Source: Deltaproteobacteria bacterium
GTDB taxonomy: Bacteria > Desulfobacterota > Desulfobacteria > Desulfobacterales > JAFDDL01
Assembly: GCA_019310865.1 (NCBI GenBank)
Contig: JAFDDL010000175.1
Span: 1 to 7,365 of the forward strand
Direction of reading: 5' to 3'
DNA length: 7,365 nucleotides
Shown piece after piece: positions 1 to 5,533 of this stretch (within the stretch, counting starts at the first letter, position 1; each line of letters opens with the position of its first letter). A program made the position numbers and the translations under genes. Under the pieces are notes generated by a model. That model did no database searches and was not told the DNA's origin. It worked only from the letters and a program-made list of their open reading frames with translations.

Positions 1-9
1 GACTTCACC

Positions 10-285
10 TTAGTGATATTGTTCAAGATCGACCCTTAGCGCCTCGCCCTCTTCCCACTCAAAGGTGATACACCATGGGCCGTTAACATGGATACTGTAA
101 CGTTTAGGTATTCCCTGCAAGCCGTGGAAATTGAATCCAGGTACGTTTAAATCCATCAATGACTCTGTTTGATCCAAAGCTTCCAAACGTCGCAGGGAGC
201 GTGATTGTAAATCATTTCTTACCCGACGGGAACGGCCCCGCTGGAACAGTTCAGCGAGTCCTTTGTGCTTAAAGCTTTTAATCAT
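10..285 (-). CDS. higB: HigB-type toxin, RelE/ParE superfamily mRNA interferase
   Basis: The 91-residue product fits the HigB family in length and pattern: an opening MIKSFKHKGL, a basic stretch around residues 16-33, NGPWCITFEW at 68-77 and a terminal EQYH. HigB toxins are ribosome-dependent endoribonucleases that cut mRNA during translation and are held inactive by HigA. In this family toxin precedes antitoxin, so higA should lie off the left edge. AAGGTGA at 11-5, overlapping the TAA stop, looks like its ribosome binding site. The ATG has no Shine-Dalgarno sequence and sits just after a strong promoter. Compared with Proteus HigB, the Arg of the W-R-x-T-F motif is Cys72 and the Asp of the final D-Y-H is Gln89. 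I recall similar wording in other HigB-like proteins, so this may be a subfamily trait rather than decay. The reading frame is intact. Confidence 0.88.
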   Translation of the reverse strand: MIKSFKHKGLAELFQRGRSRRVRNDLQSRSLRRLEALDQTESLMDLNVPGFNFHGLQGIPKRYSIHVNGPWCITFEWEEGEALRVDLEQYH

Positions 286-292
286 TTTTTAT

Positions 293-320
293 ATTGTATC
301 ATTTATTGTTACAGTGTCAA
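293..320 (-). promoter_or_regulatory. Sigma-70-type promoter of higB
   Basis: On the minus strand a perfect -35 box TTGACA (320-315) is followed, after 16 bases, by TACAAT (298-293), five of six matches to the -10 consensus. Transcription would begin around 285-287, at or next to the higB ATG at 285. That predicts a leaderless or nearly leaderless toxin mRNA, which fits the missing Shine-Dalgarno. The start point is inferred from spacing only. Confidence 0.65.
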
Positions 321-335
321 CATTTTTGTTACAGT
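300..335 (-). repeat. Direct repeat pair over the higB promoter, candidate HigA operator
   Basis: Two near-identical units occur in tandem on the minus strand: ACTGTAACAAAAATG (335-321) and ACTGTAACAATAAATG (315-300). They differ by one inserted base and are offset by about 20 bp, roughly two helical turns. The left copy fills the space between the -35 and -10 boxes and the right copy lies just upstream of the -35. HigA proteins repress their own promoters by binding repeats overlapping them, so this is a reasonable operator candidate. Binding itself is inferred. Confidence 0.45.
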
Positions 336-377
336 TGCTTTGCTAAAACTAAGTAAGATTTGTTTATAAATGGCTAC

Positions 378-396
378 GCCTAACGATGAGTTCAAG
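378..396. other. attC-like half site (integron cassette end) near higB
   Basis: The plus strand reads GCCTAAC, five bases, GTTCAAG. On the minus strand this is CTTGAAC-tcatc-GTTAGGC. This matches the core-plus-arm layout of one end of common integron attC sites (GTTRRRY core, five-base spacer, CTTGAAC arm). Read along higB, it sits where the end of a preceding cassette's attC would be. I found no partner half (GTTRRRY on plus) to the right as far as about 600, so this is not a complete attC. It could be a decayed site or chance. Confidence 0.2.
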
Positions 397-460
397 TGCA
401 GGCAGATTTACCCGAAAGCTTTGATGAACATATTTAAGTTTATAAAAACAGCCACTTTTG

Positions 461-476
461 AAAAGCGACACCGCTT
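461..476 (-). terminator. Weak intrinsic terminator candidate after the ruv/SAM hydrolase genes
   Basis: On the minus strand AAGCG-GTGT-CGCTT forms a five-base-pair stem with a four-base loop (476-463), followed by two further T's at 462-461 so that the 3' side ends in four T's. It lies about 65 bases downstream of the SAM hydrolase stop, and another T run follows at 448-444. The position suits the end of the long minus-strand operon, but the stem is short. Confidence 0.3.
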
Positions 477-539
477 AGCCTGTCATGGTGCAACTAGTGG
501 TTTCTATCATGGATTCAATGACCGGTGTGTTTCAGCGGC

Positions 540-1340
540 TCATATTTGAACCTGGATCGAATCCCCCACCGATGCGCTGAAATGCGACTGGGCGCTGGCG
601 CCATTGACCGATATCTCCATAACCCCCTGGCTGCCCATGATCGCCAGGGGTGCTTCGGGCGCCACAGCGGAATAACTCGTAGAAAGCCCGACAATTGTTG
701 CATCGTGAATGATGATTTGCAGTGGTCGTCCGGAAGCCGATTCAGAAAGGCCGCTCAGATGCGCCCGGGAAATGTTGGTGATCAGGTTGCCGAATCGATC
801 GATGCCGGCAATGGTTCCCGTCAACGTCTTTGAATCCGATCGGAACGGCTCGGCAATATCCAGCCGGACCAGATCCTCTGCGGATATCTCTGGCCCCAGG
901 CGCCCCATATCAAGCCCGGCAGACAGATGCGCCGCCACCGGTGCAAAAATGTCCCGTCCTTGAAATGTCTGACTGACAGGTGTTTGAAAATATTGGGTGT
1001 TTTCCACGGAGACCACCCGCTCCAAGACGCCGCTGGAATAAATTCGGGTCAGCACGCCATTATCCGGGGCCAGAAACCGTTGCCCCTTGCTTTCAACCGC
1101 CACAACGGCTCGATCGGTGCCGACACCGGGATCGACCACCACCGTGTGGACAACGCCCGGCGGGAAATATGCATGCGCGGCCCCGATCATCAGCGCGGCC
1201 TGAAGCCGGTCCTGGGGCGTTATCCGGTGGGAAATATCGACGACCTGTGCCGATGGGTTAACCGACAGGATGACCCCTTTCATAATGCCTACATAGGCGT
1301 CTCGAAGGCCGAAATCGGTCAAAAGGGAGATGATGGCCAT
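540..1340 (-). CDS. SAM hydrolase (S-adenosylmethionine hydroxide adenosyltransferase, DUF62 / chlorinase-fluorinase fold)
   Basis: This 266-residue protein belongs to the family that splits S-adenosylmethionine with water into adenosine and L-methionine, and that also includes the halogenating fluorinase and chlorinase. Family motifs are LLTDFGLRDAYVG (6-18), VVVDPGVGTDRA (67-78), APDNG (91-95), TFQGRDIFAP (125-134) and, in the C-terminal beta domain, DRFGNLITN (181-189). The known catalytic triad is Asp-Arg-His. Asp70 and Arg77 are present, but the His of the usual TFHGRD is Gln127 (codon CAA). I start at the ATG at 1340 because MAIISLLTDFG is the normal N-terminus and AAGAGA lies upstream. 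An in-frame ATG at 1388 would add 16 residues overlapping ruvB. The start is 11 bases after the ruvB stop, so the two are probably cotranscribed. The halogenases carry other signature residues, so halide use is not implied. Confidence 0.88.
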   Translation of the reverse strand: MAIISLLTDFGLRDAYVGIMKGVILSVNPSAQVVDISHRITPQDRLQAALMIGAAHAYFPPGVVHTVVVDPGVGTDRAVVAVESKGQRFLAPDNGVLTRIYSSGVLERVVSVENTQYFQTPVSQTFQGRDIFAPVAAHLSAGLDMGRLGPEISAEDLVRLDIAEPFRSDSKTLTGTIAGIDRFGNLITNISRAHLSGLSESASGRPLQIIIHDATIVGLSTSYSAVAPEAPLAIMGSQGVMEISVNGASAQSHFSASVGDSIQVQI

Positions 1341-1351
1341 GGGTTTGTCTC

Positions 1352-2398
1352 TTAAAACATCTTTTTCTGCACGTCTTTCTGCACGCATTGACCCAGATGC
1401 GTATAAGCCGACTCGGCCGCTTTTCGCCCGGACGAGGTTCGAATGATAAATCCGATTTTCAGTAAATACGGCTCCACTACATCCACGAGGGTATCGGTTT
1501 CCTCTTGAAGGGTTGCCGCAATGGCTTCAATGCCCACCGGACCGCCATGGTAAAACTCGATAATCGTTTTAAGATATTGCCGGTCCAGATTGGTAAGCCC
1601 CTTCTCGTCAACCCCTTCCAGGGACAGCGCAGCCGAGACGGACGCCTTGGTAACCTGTCCGTCCCCTCGCACCTGGGCATAATCCCGAACCCGTTTGAGT
1701 AGCCGATTGACAATTCGAGGGGTCCCACGGGATCTTTTGGCCAGTTCCGCCGCCCCGGCGTCATCCATGGGGGTCTCGAGCAAAGCGGCCGACCGGGTCG
1801 TTATTTTCACCAGATCCGGCTCTTCATAAAAATCGAGATTTCGAAATAGTCCAAACCGGTCCCGAAGGGGCGCCGATAGAAGACCGACACGGGTGGTGGC
1901 GCCCACCAGGGTAAAGCATTTTAACCGGTACCGGTGGCTTCGGGCGTGCATCCCTTTATCGAATACGAAGTCGACTGCGTAGTCCTCCATGGCCGGGTAT
2001 AAAAACTCCTCCACATTCTTCGGAATTCGATGGATTTCATCGACAAACAGAACATCGCCCTCTTCAAGGTTGGTCAAAATACCAATCAGATCGCCCCCCT
2101 TTTCCAGCGCCGGGCCGGAGGTCACCGTCAGTTGTCCCCCCATCTCGTTTGCGATGATATGGGCCAACGTGGTCTTGCCAAGCCCCGGGGGGCCGTGAAA
2201 CAAAACGTGATCCAGGGATTCATTGCGTTTTTGGGCCGCTTCGATGGCGATTCGAAGGGTTTCCACGATCGTTTCCTGGCCGATATAGTCTTGAAGCCGC
2301 TCCGGTCGAAGCGACAAGATTTCCGACGTCTGGTCGTCCGGCAGGGATTCACGAGTAAGCAGTTGATTATCGGAATATGTCAGCAAATCATCGCTCAT
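1352..2398 (-). CDS. ruvB: Holliday junction branch migration ATPase RuvB
   Basis: RuvB is the hexameric AAA+ motor that, with RuvA, drives branch migration of Holliday junctions in recombinational repair. The 348-residue length is normal. Motifs in order: [11 protein letters not shown] (31-41), Walker A GPPGLGKT (69-76), Walker B LFVDEIHR (117-124), sensor 1 GATTR (166-170), APLRDRFG (176-183) with arginines that contact the neighbouring subunit's nucleotide, and a C-terminal winged helix with [15 protein letters not shown] and, further on, RTSSGRKA and AYTHLG. All key residues are present, so it should be active. Its ATG overlaps the ruvA stop as ATGA (2398-2395), a classic sign of translational coupling. 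The SAM hydrolase gene follows closely. Confidence 0.98.
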   Translation of the reverse strand: MSDDLLTYSDNQLLTRESLPDDQTSEILSLRPERLQDYIGQETIVETLRIAIEAAQKRNESLDHVLFHGPPGLGKTTLAHIIANEMGGQLTVTSGPALEKGGDLIGILTNLEEGDVLFVDEIHRIPKNVEEFLYPAMEDYAVDFVFDKGMHARSHRYRLKCFTLVGATTRVGLLSAPLRDRFGLFRNLDFYEEPDLVKITTRSAALLETPMDDAGAAELAKRSRGTPRIVNRLLKRVRDYAQVRGDGQVTKASVSAALSLEGVDEKGLTNLDRQYLKTIIEFYHGGPVGIEAIAATLQEETDTLVDVVEPYLLKIGFIIRTSSGRKAAESAYTHLGQCVQKDVQKKMF

Positions 2399-3012
2399 GC
2401 GGCCTCCTCACCCCGAAGGACTTCTTCGATCAGCGCTTCCGGCGTGGAAATGGCCGGGTTTCGTTTCAAGGCACCATCTATCATTTTCCGGGCAGTGGCC
2501 TTTCGATGTCCCAATTGATCCACGAGCACCGCCGTAACCGGATCCACCAGGATGCTACGAAATGGGGCGGATTTAGTCTCAGCAGGCTGCTGCCAAGTGA
2601 ACTTATCCATTTTGCCGTGAAGGGTTGCAATCATTTTCTGGGCGGTTCGCTGCCCGATTCCCTTAAGCTGTTTGAGTTTTGAAACATCCTTGGACTCAAT
2701 GGCCGTGGCGATATCCTGAAACGGGAGATTAAACGCCTTTAACGCTTTGAGCGGACCGATATCTTCAACGGATATAAAGCGCTGGAAAAACGCTTTCTCA
2801 ATCTCCTGGTTAAAGCCGATCAGCACCGGTTTGGGTTGTCGATCGGTCTGGTGGTAATAGATAAAGAGAGAACACTCCGTACCGGCCTCGCTTGCCGCCA
2901 ATGTTTCCATTACCACAGCCGGCAGGTGAACTTCGTAGCCAAGGTCATTGGCCAGCAGCAAAATCCGATCTTCCTCTTTTTTAAGTAATTTGCCTTTGAT
3001 ATAACCGATCAT
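2395..3012 (-). CDS. ruvA: Holliday junction DNA-binding protein RuvA
   Basis: RuvA forms tetramers that hold the Holliday junction in an open square and recruit RuvB rings. The 205 residues show the three usual domains: an OB-fold beginning [10 protein letters not shown] (1-67), two helix-hairpin-helix motifs ([15 protein letters not shown] near 80-94 and [13 protein letters not shown] near 116-128), and after a linker (about 139-152) the small RuvB-binding domain III ([13 protein letters not shown] to LIEEVLRG). HhH1 reads EDIGPLKAL where E. coli has NGVGPKLAL. The loop holding the acidic pin of E. coli (Glu55, Asp56) is here [10 protein letters not shown], with a single acidic residue, Asp57. 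The ATG at 3012 has only a weak GGAA upstream and lies 42 bases after ruvC. It overlaps the ruvB start by four bases. Confidence 0.97.
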   Translation of the reverse strand: MIGYIKGKLLKKEEDRILLLANDLGYEVHLPAVVMETLAASEAGTECSLFIYYHQTDRQPKPVLIGFNQEIEKAFFQRFISVEDIGPLKALKAFNLPFQDIATAIESKDVSKLKQLKGIGQRTAQKMIATLHGKMDKFTWQQPAETKSAPFRSILVDPVTAVLVDQLGHRKATARKMIDGALKRNPAISTPEALIEEVLRGEEAA

Positions 3013-3048
3013 ATGAATGAATTTCCGTTACATAATGCCCATTCATAT
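3011..3048 (-). repeat. Inverted repeat in the ruvC-ruvA gap reaching the ruvA start codon
   Basis: ATATGAATG (plus 3011-3019) and CATTCATAT (plus 3040-3048) are perfect 9-bp inverted copies separated by 20 bases. In the minus-strand mRNA the stem would include the first two bases of the ruvA ATG and place its weak Shine-Dalgarno GGAA in the loop. The pairs are AT-rich and the fold could be fortuitous. Confidence 0.35.
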
Positions 3049-3054
3049 TCCGAT

Positions 3055-3555
3055 TTATGGATGGGCCTTTTCTGTCATCGTTTTAAACCGTAACAGACCG
3101 ATCAGGGCCAGTGCGAGTGCGTCTGACACATGAAACGGACGCAATGGTTGGGTGATCTTCAAATGTCGCCTGACCGCCATCTCCACCTGCGCCTTGCCGG
3201 CATTGCCGTTTCCGGTCAGGACCTGTTTCACTTCGCGGACCTGGACTTCATGGGCCTGAACCGAGGTCTTTGCTCCGGCCAGGAGAACCACCCCCACAAC
3301 CTTTCCCAGGGAAATACCGGATTTGGGATACTTTCCCAGAGAAAAAATATCCTCAACCAGCATGGCGTCCGGTTTTTCTTTTTCCAGTACCGCAAGCACC
3401 CGGGAATAAATGATTTCAAGTCGGTGCGCCTGGGATTGGTCTTTTCGCGTATAAATGGTGCCATGGGCAAACCCATCCACCTGCCCGACCGGGCCCCAGA
3501 CCACGCCGATACCGGTTTCGGCCAAACCCGGATCAATGCCAACAATTTTAATCAT
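3055..3555 (-). CDS. ruvC: Crossover junction endodeoxyribonuclease RuvC
   Basis: RuvC is the dimeric resolvase that nicks Holliday junctions symmetrically within RuvAB complexes, using metal ions on an RNase H-like fold. The 166-residue protein (E. coli 173) opens MIKIVGIDPG with the first catalytic Asp8. The second acidic residue is Glu68 in LVEDIF. The last pair falls in FHVSDALALAL: Asp145 is conserved, while the position of E. coli Asp138 is His142. Thermus thermophilus RuvC also uses His there, so activity is expected. The ATG at 3555 gives the normal N-terminus despite lacking a clear Shine-Dalgarno. A TTG at 3585 would add ten residues and is less likely. The gene follows cpoB after 36 bases and precedes ruvA by 42, so it belongs to the same run. 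Confidence 0.96.
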   Translation of the reverse strand: MIKIVGIDPGLAETGIGVVWGPVGQVDGFAHGTIYTRKDQSQAHRLEIIYSRVLAVLEKEKPDAMLVEDIFSLGKYPKSGISLGKVVGVVLLAGAKTSVQAHEVQVREVKQVLTGNGNAGKAQVEMAVRRHLKITQPLRPFHVSDALALALIGLLRFKTMTEKAHP

Positions 3556-3591
3556 CCGATTCAAATTATCTGGATTCAGACGCAACCCGTT

Positions 3592-4455
3592 TTACTTGAA
3601 TGTGCTCAATTTGTCTTTTGCAATCTTGGCTTCGGGCGAGGCTGGATATTTCTTGATCATCTCCTGCAAAATCAGGCGGGCATTGGCTTTTTCATCCAGG
3701 TTGAAAAAGGCGAGCCCCTGTTTAAGCAGTGAGGAGGGGACCTTGTTGCCATCCGGATAATTTTCAATTACCTTCTGGTATTCCATGATTGCTTTTTCAT
3801 ACCACTTTTCCCGGTAATAGATTTCACCGACCCAGAATTGGGCATTGTCTGCATTTTTTGATTTTGGGTATTTCTGAAGCAGCTGCCGAAACTTGTCCCG
3901 GGCAACCTCGAACTGACCGCTATCAAAAGCCTCTTTTGCAGATCCATACAACTCGGCCTCTGTCTGCACAACGTCCGATTTGAGCGCTGCTTTCCGGTGG
4001 GAATCGACTTTTTGTTCAGGCCCCGTTGCGGGCGATTCATAGTCCAGGTATTGTTCCAATCGAAGAATTCGATCCCGGTTCAGGCGGGCGATTTCTTCAA
4101 TTCGATTCACCTTGTTTTCCTTTTCTTCACCCAAACTCTTAAGAAGTTGCCGACCCTGTTGGTAGGAATAATCAGACTCTTCAATCTTTCCCGATAGAAT
4201 CTGAACCTCCCGCCGAAGTCCGCCAAAGGTTGCTGTCAGTTCAGCGGATTTTGCCTGCAGTCTTTCATTTATGGCTTGCTGATCCTGAAGCCTGGACGTA
4301 ACCGATCCACCGGATGTCTCAAGCTCTTTCTCGAGTATGCGATTTTGACGTTCCAGGTCATTTACCCGCTGGTCCAACAGGGAAATGTCTCCCGAAGCCG
4401 CACAGCCCATAATCCCCGCCACGAAAACCAAAACAACGATCGATTTACACGTCAT
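3592..4455 (-). CDS. cpoB: Cell division coordinator CpoB / YbgF, Tol-Pal associated, predicted lipoprotein
   Basis: CpoB (YbgF) is the periplasmic Tol-Pal partner that links outer-membrane constriction with peptidoglycan synthesis at division. The 287-residue product has a short hydrophobic signal ending in a lipobox-like IMGC with Cys18. A long coiled coil follows from about 24 to 138, and then three tetratricopeptide repeats at roughly 167-198, 204-235 and 241-272 (AKEAFDSGQFEVARDKF, GEIYYREKWYEKAIMEY and similar). This is the standard CpoB layout, although the E. coli protein is soluble, not a lipoprotein. The ATG at 4455 is preferred over one at 4467 because GAGG lies six bases upstream and the resulting signal peptide is typical. 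The gene is separated from pal by 426 bp, mostly a large palindrome, and leads directly into ruvC. Confidence 0.9.
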   Translation of the reverse strand: MTCKSIVVLVFVAGIMGCAASGDISLLDQRVNDLERQNRILEKELETSGGSVTSRLQDQQAINERLQAKSAELTATFGGLRREVQILSGKIEESDYSYQQGRQLLKSLGEEKENKVNRIEEIARLNRDRILRLEQYLDYESPATGPEQKVDSHRKAALKSDVVQTEAELYGSAKEAFDSGQFEVARDKFRQLLQKYPKSKNADNAQFWVGEIYYREKWYEKAIMEYQKVIENYPDGNKVPSSLLKQGLAFFNLDEKANARLILQEMIKKYPASPEAKIAKDKLSTFK

Positions 4456-4459
4456 AAGG

Positions 4460-4465
4460 TCCCTC
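4460..4465 (-). promoter_or_regulatory. Ribosome binding site that sets the cpoB start
   Basis: On the minus strand GAGGGA ends four bases before the ATG at 4455 (core GAGG has a six-base spacer). The alternative ATG at 4467 has no comparable motif. This supports the 287-residue form with the lipoprotein signal starting MTCKS. Confidence 0.6.
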
Positions 4466-4664
4466 ATTTCCGGTTAACACGACGCCACTGAATTCCCGAA
4501 ACGGACCGATCCAATCCAACCACCACACCGATTCAATCCGGAAATGGTCACCATACACATCGGGCCGGTCTGAAATGCATGAAAGATCTCTCCGTCACCC
4601 AATGCGAAGAATCCATCAGGTGCCCATCCCATTCCGGATGAGCACGCGCTGCATTCCGGCAGTC
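4466..4664. other. Non-coding stretch between the palindrome and cpoB
   Basis: I see no credible gene here. The longest minus-strand frame noted is 28 codons, without a good ribosome site. The motif ATTCCGG recurs at least twice (about 4631 and 4652), and a small hairpin CATCC-cattcc-GGATG sits at 4625-4640. I found no convincing sigma-70 or sigma-54 promoter for cpoB. It may be 5' untranslated sequence of cpoB or the remains of older insertions. Confidence 0.4.
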
Positions 4665-4865
4665 AACCGGCAGCCGTTCGCGATCCTTAGGATCGTGATC
4701 TAAATAACTTGAACGATATTACTCGTCTTGAGGCCCGTCTTCTGCGTTACGTTAAAGCCCACATACGTATAATATGCGACCTTTAACGCGCCTTGAATAC
4801 GGACTTCAATCCTTCGCAATCTTCGTCCATTTTATTTAGTTCCCGATCCTTACCGGCTGCCGGTT
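4665..4865. repeat. Imperfect palindromic element of about 200 bp, MITE-like or REP-like
   Basis: The two ends are inverted copies. Left AACCGGCAGCCG (4665-4676) matches the reverse complement of CGGCTGCCGGTT (4854-4865). Next, AGGATCG-CTAAATAA blocks (from 4689) pair with the reverse complement of TTATTTAG-CGATCCT (ending 4850). Matching continues inward with TTGAGGCCCGTCTTC against TTGAAGTCCGTATTC and GTTAAAG against its complement. The arms close on CATA/TATG around 4769. The left arm carries about nine extra bases that create CGATCCTTAGGATCG. No transposase or open frame is inside. Such a structure suits a non-autonomous mobile element or an RNA-folding repeat. Its place between pal and cpoB, normally neighbours in an operon, suggests insertion. 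On the minus strand TATTAT (4774-4769) with a weak TTCAAG 17 bases upstream could be an outward promoter. Family identity is not known to me. Confidence 0.8.
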
Positions 4866-4881
4866 GTGAATCGATCTGTCG

Positions 4882-5472
4882 CTATTTCAATGAGAAATGC
4901 GCACGCCGGTTTTGGGCCCAGGCCATTTCATCATGCCCTGGATCCAATGGTTGCTCTTCACCGTAACTGATGGTGTTTAGTCGAAGTCCGTCAAGACCGA
5001 GATCCACCAGAAAAGCCTTGGTGCTCTCCGCACGGCGATCACCGAGGGCCAGGTTGTACTCATTGGTACCCCGTTCATCACAATGCCCTTCGATAACGGC
5101 CCGTGCATCCGAATTGTCCTTAAGCCACTGGGCTTTTTCCTTTAACAGCATTTGGGAGTCCAGTGTTAAGGCAGCGCTATCAAATTCGAATCGAATATCG
5201 ACCGAAAGAAATTTCTCGCGTGCTTCGGCAATTTCCCGCTCCGCCTGTAACCGCGCTTCCTCTTTCAGGGCCTCTTCCCGAAGCCGCTGTTCTTCGGCCA
5301 GCCTAGTTTGCCGTTCCATCTCCGTGCGCTTTTCCGCCTCCGCTTTCGCTGCCGCTTGCGCTTCCAGGGCTGCAGTGTCCACGGGAGCCGGCTTTTGTTT
5401 ACACGAAACGGTAAATAACAAACCAGGAATCACGACCAATAAGGTTAAGAAAATCCACATCTTTTTTCGCAT
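4882..5472 (-). CDS. pal: Peptidoglycan-associated lipoprotein Pal
   Basis: Pal anchors the outer membrane to peptidoglycan and is released or concentrated at the division site by TolB and TolA. The 196-residue protein starts with a lipoprotein signal ending LFTVSC (Cys24). A highly charged, alanine-rich helix follows (about 33-88), longer than the linker of E. coli Pal. The OmpA C-terminal domain comes next: FEFDSA (95-100), [13 protein letters not shown] (128-140), [16 protein letters not shown] (140-155, diaminopimelate-binding region), GEEQP (171-175) and NRRAHF (188-193). The ATG at 5472 has an ideal ribosome site. An in-frame ATG at 5520 would put 16 charged residues before the signal and is rejected. 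The tolB stop is 61 bases upstream. A small hairpin ATCCA-ttcc-TGGAT lies in that gap (5515-5528). Confidence 0.96.
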   Translation of the reverse strand: MRKKMWIFLTLLVVIPGLLFTVSCKQKPAPVDTAALEAQAAAKAEAEKRTEMERQTRLAEEQRLREEALKEEARLQAEREIAEAREKFLSVDIRFEFDSAALTLDSQMLLKEKAQWLKDNSDARAVIEGHCDERGTNEYNLALGDRRAESTKAFLVDLGLDGLRLNTISYGEEQPLDPGHDEMAWAQNRRAHFSLK

Positions 5473-5477
5473 TTTTG

Positions 5478-5483
5478 CCTCCT
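5478..5483 (-). promoter_or_regulatory. Perfect Shine-Dalgarno that sets the pal start
   Basis: AGGAGG on the minus strand is followed by CAAAA and the ATG at 5472. This is the strongest ribosome site in the window and fixes the pal start over the upstream ATG at 5520. Strong translation fits Pal's known abundance. Confidence 0.75.
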
Positions 5484-5533
5484 GTTTACGATCCGATTGA
5501 ACTGGGTTGGGCCCATCCATTCCTGGATAGGCA

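Noticed and set aside
525..1355. Several plus-strand open frames opposite the SAM hydrolase gene
   Set aside because: They are shadows of a clear family member on the minus strand and show no recognisable protein motifs or ribosome sites.
3130..3732. A 200-codon plus-strand frame opposite ruvC and the end of cpoB
   Set aside because: It spans the gap between two solid minus-strand genes and has no domain features.
4531..4617. A 28-codon minus-strand reading frame in the pal-cpoB gap
   Set aside because: It has no ribosome site or recognisable features, and a frame this short is expected by chance.
4625..4650. GGGCAC on the minus strand as part of a sigma-54 promoter for cpoB
   Set aside because: The TTGC half is not at the required spacing.
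4970..5500. A 176-codon plus-strand frame opposite pal
   Set aside because: It is rich in Ser/Arg/Ala because it mirrors the repetitive helix codons of pal. The minus-strand protein has full Pal motifs and a perfect Shine-Dalgarno.
5515..5528. Hairpin ATCCA-ttcc-TGGAT between tolB and pal as a terminator
   Set aside because: The stem is only five pairs with no T run, and the genes on both sides belong to one operon.
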